Source of the DNA: an uncultured Saprospiraceae bacterium
GTDB lineage: Bacteria; Bacteroidota; Bacteroidia; Chitinophagales; Saprospiraceae
NCBI GenBank assembly: GCA_937973565.1
Contig: CALJKQ010000250.1
Coordinates: forward strand, 1 to 10,857
Length of the DNA stretch: 10,857 nucleotides
Direction: 5' to 3'
Numbering within the stretch: position 1 is the stretch's first letter; every line of letters starts with the position of its first letter. A program made the translations under genes and the position numbers. This document shows, piece after piece, positions 9,101-10,857 of this stretch. Below the pieces are notes generated by a model. That model saw only the letters and a program-made list of their open reading frames with translations. It did not search any database and was not told the origin of the DNA.

Positions 9101-9394
9101 ATCATTTAAATTCCAACCTAATCCTATAGAACTTGATACACTATGAGGTAACAACCCATTGCTTACATATGCTATATTAACAGGAGCAGATAAGCTACCG
9201 GCAGTTACTGTGGCGATAGGGACATTAAAATTAAGAGCCCCCGTAAATTCTCCAACCATCTCTACTCCCTTTTCCGCTGATGTCAAATCTATGTCTTGCT
9301 GAGCAAATGATTTATTATTGATCCCAAGTATTAATTGGAAGAATAGTAAAAATACAAGGCTATTAAACTTAGTAGCATTTATTCCGTTTTTCAT
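3146..9394 (-). CDS. RHS/YD-repeat polymorphic toxin with papain-fold amidase tip
   Basis: The product is 2082 residues. Residues 1-31 are a Sec signal peptide (NSLVFLLFFQLILG, cleavage near SFA/QQ). Residues 35-120 (GALNFNVPIATV, SSSIGLGWNLND) resemble the N-terminal region of SpvB/TcdB-type proteins. YD repeats are clear from about residue 925 to 1600 (YTYDGMLRKK, YEYDNKGRLI, YVYDSRGRVQ, FTYDHRGRTI). The RHS core runs from about 1660 (DHLGNTRIVY) through LYRGLDPVLGKWYQVDP to NPVSYSDPEGD at 1776, the usual self-cleavage region. A glycine-rich linker follows (1777-1935, with FWQG at 1861 and 1907). The tip carries Cys1965 in NKCNKFV and His2031 in GHVAII. It lacks PAAR, VgrG and a T9SS tail. 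It begins 9 bases after the M43-like gene and overlaps the immunity gene. RHS shells enclose and deliver toxins; the export route here is unclear. It is full length, with no frameshift. Confidence 0.9.
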   Translation of the reverse strand: MKNGINATKFNSLVFLLFFQLILGINNKSFAQQDIDLTSAEKGVEMVGEFTGALNFNVPIATVTAGSLSAPVNIAYVSNGLLPHSVSSSIGLGWNLNDIAVIYKNSRGMDDTWREYDGNMFCPGEPVCDIPEYYDTALDDADIDGAYDIYTYNIMGYAGKFIVYPSSNSCIQISKSDVVIERIDMWNFKVILPNGNIIELYRKDYPNINDGFKNQAQTWQPKNIYSYDLKDTLKFKYDYTTYGFNTLVDDIGISIAPNLPTYKQQNKYFPTQRLSKIIGKLDSVTFYYENRLDISSPTGLKCNKIRYESDNVCIENNLIADYFTDGPNGTGNATQVRLKEISRNKCGSTVDTLPRYKFEYYYYLNGDKFAPPKYTTGIDEWGYYNGATSNVQSNMRPNYLPDGIANRNVYTNNTMEATLKKITYPTGQTSLIEYEQNRFFKSIDAIQSIFNLYTSTTVVSPSVTIIADQIANGSVSMNLVPAGSTSYTSFLSLKIKNMQNVVLHTISFSNTNGAQVEDYTIALKDIKDYANNQVLVVGTSYYFELTINNGSGNAIATYYPTNVEHLCGGLRVSKITNSNGNTALDDVTNYIYENGVQYQSPSFTDYFASNWIYFNRLLKDENVMMDYNIGYGKVTISKPGNGKIVKLFKSDFSKEYGENEQRIVTDKLKQGVGSLLSSSVYDNNNVLLSKDSFMYEVVNLGIAGHNKEYFTEIGSGNYLGYAYQYNKFWFRLKKVINYYLGVETNSTETFYNHSHTVQPSSTRVTTGNNEINEVYTDYTNNTWVDVNVKNYFNQKNIIIPYTTTVFRNSIQVSSSTTHHSFFSANGLFLGGGGSNTPGSIVRETQTFKGDYNLSGVQTNSADPAEFYNHEYTIDGQIKVNQKSNWAQEFFTYNNERLATTTRTNFVKSITYYGNSELVHKEFNVDGTYTEYTYDGMLRKKTKLEMPANILTEYFYNYYTPSVNYNSVRSKTTYPIVAGSALNIVENIEFTDKFGRVIAQLSIKGSPSQKDVLTAYEYDNKGRLIKEFLPVETIYNNGTFIPVGSGNISPGQVWKYKETKYEASPLSRVVETIPADWYATKFEYGLNVTNDNVNQQISGTYAIGKLYKFTTIDENGNRSIKYKDFSGKLICERLSDSGDLSTKRRDTYTHYDNKNRIIKVLPPDASIYTPELIYEYTYDDENKLTSKKVPGKGVVNFYYNNRDLVAAEQDANQAALNPKEWIVSSYDVYGRLLKYGLFKGNTLTDLQNPTFTTVYFENIYGTAGIEIDKVKTQKTNILGTINTLNKTYVYDSRGRVQNVTANNIHNNAASDVTVFSYDNGNNLLSEARPVTVTIGSTSTYTITNSFTYDHRGRTIDENFKYNTGTITTICSNVYNWRSDLVTQKQGKFNATTYLQNIDFTYRPNGMLEKINQYLGTSTTGDLFYEEMFYDNPISGSGAAIRKNGEIANVKWQRRGSTIIGGLHAYSYNEFGELGGNNYYTITGATTFTATNAFDETFNFGSGKYGKIVNHTKNNNVGTSLDNLTYNYVASSPRTANVNDISGNILGHNQNGQATSGNIYTYDLNGNQNKDPYRGVTNITYNFLNLPTLIDFGGGKKVEMTYDAAGVMLTKKVYNTGAVLVENRTYNNGLEFVAYGTGNQTLELVHHSQGYYKPSVSRHVYTIKDHLGNTRIVYTDANNDGSIAQTSAEILDENHYYAYGMEMTDPSWYNGTEYKYKFNGIERTESLGLNIDLALYRGLDPVLGKWYQVDPKAEVMGNMSPYCAMNNNPVSYSDPEGDLPFLAIVAIGAATGILSNGLVNISSDRNFFDGAGKAALWGGIAAAVSAGVGAVFGASGSFGHEFLRAGAHAATQGGIAVAQGGSFWQGAASGGVGSGISSGIAALGGTSGHQILGGGLGGGLGSAMNGDNFWQGFGQGIAVGAFNHALQNGIISRIRNQIAENAEAEIGSTDWNYDVEKDNFDVNTNKCNKFVYDMLLQSGANPGTPNGFFGDNPPTAGQWADPNYEIKGWKVVNKPMRGDVVAYQYNYSDATGHVAIIGANARALRYSVGTSGGVTIAKTLFGFSTNTRFIPSGANYVYRRYTGK
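3149..3592 (-). other. Toxin tip domain: NlpC/P60, CHAP or Tae1-like cysteine amidase
   Basis: This is the variable C-terminal tip of the RHS protein, residues about 1935-2082. The likely nucleophile is Cys1965 (NKCNKFVYDML) and the likely general base His2031 (SDATGHVAII), in the order and spacing of papain-fold peptidoglycan hydrolases. The block GDVVAY before the histidine is typical of NlpC/P60 and CHAP proteins (PGDvva...GHVaIv). The type VI amidase Tae1 has the same logic, with a Cys in NCSGFV and a His in GHVAVV. The third catalytic residue cannot be fixed by eye; Asn2038 is one candidate. Expected target: peptide cross-links of peptidoglycan in the periplasm of rival bacteria. Papain-fold members with other activities (deamidases, transglutaminases) exist, so the amidase call is probable rather than certain. 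Confidence 0.75.
3593..4066 (-). other. Glycine/alanine-rich hydrophobic linker between RHS core and toxin tip
   Basis: Residues 1777-1935 of the RHS protein begin LPFLAIVAIGAATGILSNGL, then a run of small residues (GIAAAVSAGVGAVFGASG) and two FWQG blocks (FWQGAASGG and FWQGFGQG) 46 residues apart. Many GxxxG-like pairs suggest helices that can pack or enter a membrane. Such pre-toxin regions are common in RHS and contact-dependent toxins and are thought to help the tip cross a membrane; for this protein that is inference. It follows the DPEGD core end directly. Confidence 0.6.
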
Positions 9395-9403
9395 GGCTAA
9401 TTC

Positions 9404-10690
9404 TTATAATTTAATGAAGGTTTTAGAAATTAATTCGAATTCGTTGTTAAGTTTTACAACGTAAGTTCCATTTTCAAATCGACTTACATCAATTTTAAAC
9501 ACTCCTCTATGTTCCCCAAATGGTTGAATCTCATTCTTATATAGAATACGGCCTGACAAGTCAAGAATTGACACTGTAATCTGAGATTCTTTAAAACTAT
9601 TGTAAAAATTTACATCTATATAATTTGAGGAGGGATTCGGTACAATATTAAAATCAAGTGGAATATTTTGTTGAGTGCTTCTACTCTGACTAAAAGATTC
9701 ATTCTCGGCATTACCAGAACATACTGTAATTGCATTCAACAATTTTTTCCTATAACCTCTATCTGACAATGTTGCATGCATCCTTCCAGCTTGGTTTTTT
9801 GTAAACATAAAGGAGCATTGATCTGGGTTGGCATCCATAAAATTTCCGATCAATTCTTCATCATTACCTGCACAAAGTGAAACATGACTAAATGGAAAGC
9901 ATTCGTAATTTGGTCCGTTATGAATGGGAGTATCCTCAATTCCATCATCAGAACATTGTCCATCACCCCATAAAGGCTTTAATCCAAGATATTGCCCAAT
10001 AAGATGAACAATTGTTATCCCTTCTCCATATTTAACATTGTTAGGCTTTTTACCAAAAAAATCAGGGTCGATATAAATTCCATCTGCCATTGAGTCCTGA
10101 TCTGGCATTATAGCAATCCCAGCCATTTCATCAGGAAATTCTGTAATCCATACATTAATGTATTCATCTTTTTTGGCTCCCTCAAGTCCATCTTTTTTGT
10201 CAGATATTAATTCAAATGTGTTGAAATCATATGCAAATGGTCTTGATTTAAAATTTATACCATCCACATTTCCAGGTGGATCTCCTACACAAAATTTTAT
10301 TTTGGTATCTCCTGCAATTAGCTGTGAATAACTCCTACCAGTATTATTTATTAATTCTCCCTTAAACGCCAGGTTTAAGGTCGTTAATTGTTCTTCAATA
10401 ATTTGGGCATTAATTTTACCATGGGAACCAATGTCTATAACATTAAATACCAAAGCAAGCGTCTTTTCTTCAGGAACTGCTATTCTTGAGTACATTTTAC
10501 TGAATAACTCAAAATCCTGCCATCTTTTAATATCTTTTGGCTTTTTGTGTATTTTAGTTTTCCAATTATCATGATACAATAACCTAACGCTACCATTCTG
10601 ACCTACTATAGGCATACATGAAAACAGTACTGCAATAATTAGGATTAGACTACAGCTGGGGCTATTAGAGATTTTAGTTTTCATATTCAA
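9404..10690 (-). CDS. M43-like (pappalysin-type) metalloprotease homologue, probably inactive, with T9SS sorting domain
   Basis: The product is 428 residues. A signal peptide covers about residues 1-30 (SLILIIAVLFSC, likely cut after VG/QN). The middle, about 70-315, follows the M43 plan: FNVIDIG near 82, the zinc-site region 226-242, then DDGIEDTP, the Met-turn NFMDA (Met285) and MFTKNQAGRM. Cysteines 246, 264, 273 and 292 match the usual two disulfides. The zinc motif HExxHxxGxxH reads HLIGQYLGLKP: His229 and Gly236 remain, but Glu230 is Leu, His233 is Gln and His239 is Pro. It therefore should not bind zinc or cleave peptides. Residues 343-428 form a type A T9SS sorting domain (VPNPSSNYIDV, DLSGRILY, FENGTYVVKL, TFIKL). 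The gene is intact and sits 9 bases before the RHS toxin gene, so it is likely co-transcribed. It may serve as a surface binding or carrier partner of the RHS protein; this is inference. Confidence 0.85.
   Translation of the reverse strand: MNMKTKISNSPSCSLILIIAVLFSCMPIVGQNGSVRLLYHDNWKTKIHKKPKDIKRWQDFELFSKMYSRIAVPEEKTLALVFNVIDIGSHGKINAQIIEEQLTTLNLAFKGELINNTGRSYSQLIAGDTKIKFCVGDPPGNVDGINFKSRPFAYDFNTFELISDKKDGLEGAKKDEYINVWITEFPDEMAGIAIMPDQDSMADGIYIDPDFFGKKPNNVKYGEGITIVHLIGQYLGLKPLWGDGQCSDDGIEDTPIHNGPNYECFPFSHVSLCAGNDEELIGNFMDANPDQCSFMFTKNQAGRMHATLSDRGYRKKLLNAITVCSGNAENESFSQSRSTQQNIPLDFNIVPNPSSNYIDVNFYNSFKESQITVSILDLSGRILYKNEIQPFGEHRGVFKIDVSRFENGTYVVKLNNEFELISKTFIKL
9407..9664 (-). other. Type A T9SS C-terminal sorting domain
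   Basis: Residues 343-428 of the M43-like protein show the classic order of this domain: a start with NPSSNYIDVNF, strand ITVSILDLSGRILYKNEI, DVSRFENGTYVVKL and a terminal strand ending TFIKL. It directs passage through the outer membrane by the type IX system, usually followed by removal and attachment at the cell surface or release. Confidence 0.9.
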
Positions 10691-10857
10691 GTTTTTTTAT
10701 ATTTTAATAAGAATATTTTAAGCTATTTCAATTAATTGACTAGCAACTTATGGGTAATACTCAAAAGGATAAACAGAAACTCTGTAAGGGTGTTATTTGA
10801 TATCGTATTGGTAACTTAAAAACGTAGTACAATTAAATTATAGTGCAATTTATATAA
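10691..10857 (-). promoter_or_regulatory. Probable promoter region of the M43-like/RHS/immunity operon
   Basis: This AT-rich stretch precedes the first gene of the operon and runs off the window. No ORF is seen. A small inverted repeat, ACAGA-AAC-TCTGT (10773-10785), lies about 83 bases upstream of the start and could be an operator. A weak Bacteroidetes-type pair on the minus strand is TTG near 10744 and TAGCTT near 10723, close to TAnnTTTG but lacking its last two bases. I see no Shine-Dalgarno sequence before the ATG, which is normal for this phylum. Confidence 0.3.

Noticed and set aside
1..10857. CRISPR array, tRNA, rRNA or insertion sequence
   Set aside because: No regularly spaced direct repeats, no tRNA-like cloverleaf, no transposase-like ORF and no terminal inverted repeats were seen on either strand.

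Overview
The window looks like an AT-rich stretch of a Bacteroidetes (Bacteroidota) chromosome. The basis is a type IX secretion (T9SS) C-terminal sorting domain, a signal-peptide-bearing RHS/YD-repeat protein of the Bacteroidetes style, 'SSC' lipoboxes, and starts without Shine-Dalgarno sequences. Genus cannot be read from the sequence.

Layout: almost everything lies on the minus strand and reads from high to low coordinates. It starts (10690-9404) with a secreted protein built like an M43 (pappalysin-type) metalloprotease with a T9SS tail, but its HExxHxxGxxH zinc site has decayed to HLIGQYLGLKP, so it appears to be a pseudoenzyme. Nine bases later a 2082-residue RHS protein begins (9394-3146). 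It has a signal peptide, an SpvB-like N-terminal region, YD repeats, an RHS core ending in DPEGD, a glycine-rich linker and a C-terminal tip that reads as a papain-fold (NlpC/P60, CHAP or Tae1-like) peptidoglycan amidase. Its stop overlaps the start of a small membrane-anchored protein (3149-2718), the obvious candidate immunity protein. Together these three genes look like one operon for an antibacterial polymorphic toxin acting in the periplasm.

Downstream (2650-170) is a decayed cassette region. It holds a fragment of a second RHS core tip, with a 41-bp stretch matching the live core at 38 of 41 bases. That fragment's frame ends one base before a 105-codon ORF that may be an orphan immunity gene. 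Next come a lipoprotein gene interrupted by one in-frame TGA, a small protein with a signal peptide, and another lipoprotein. The left edge holds the 3' part of a plus-strand XRE-type repressor that runs convergently into the last lipoprotein gene.

The main points of interest are the toxin/immunity pair, the catalytically dead T9SS-tagged M43 protein coupled to it, and the trace of an earlier toxin tip with leftover small genes. Functional statements rest on motif reading only; no database search was possible.
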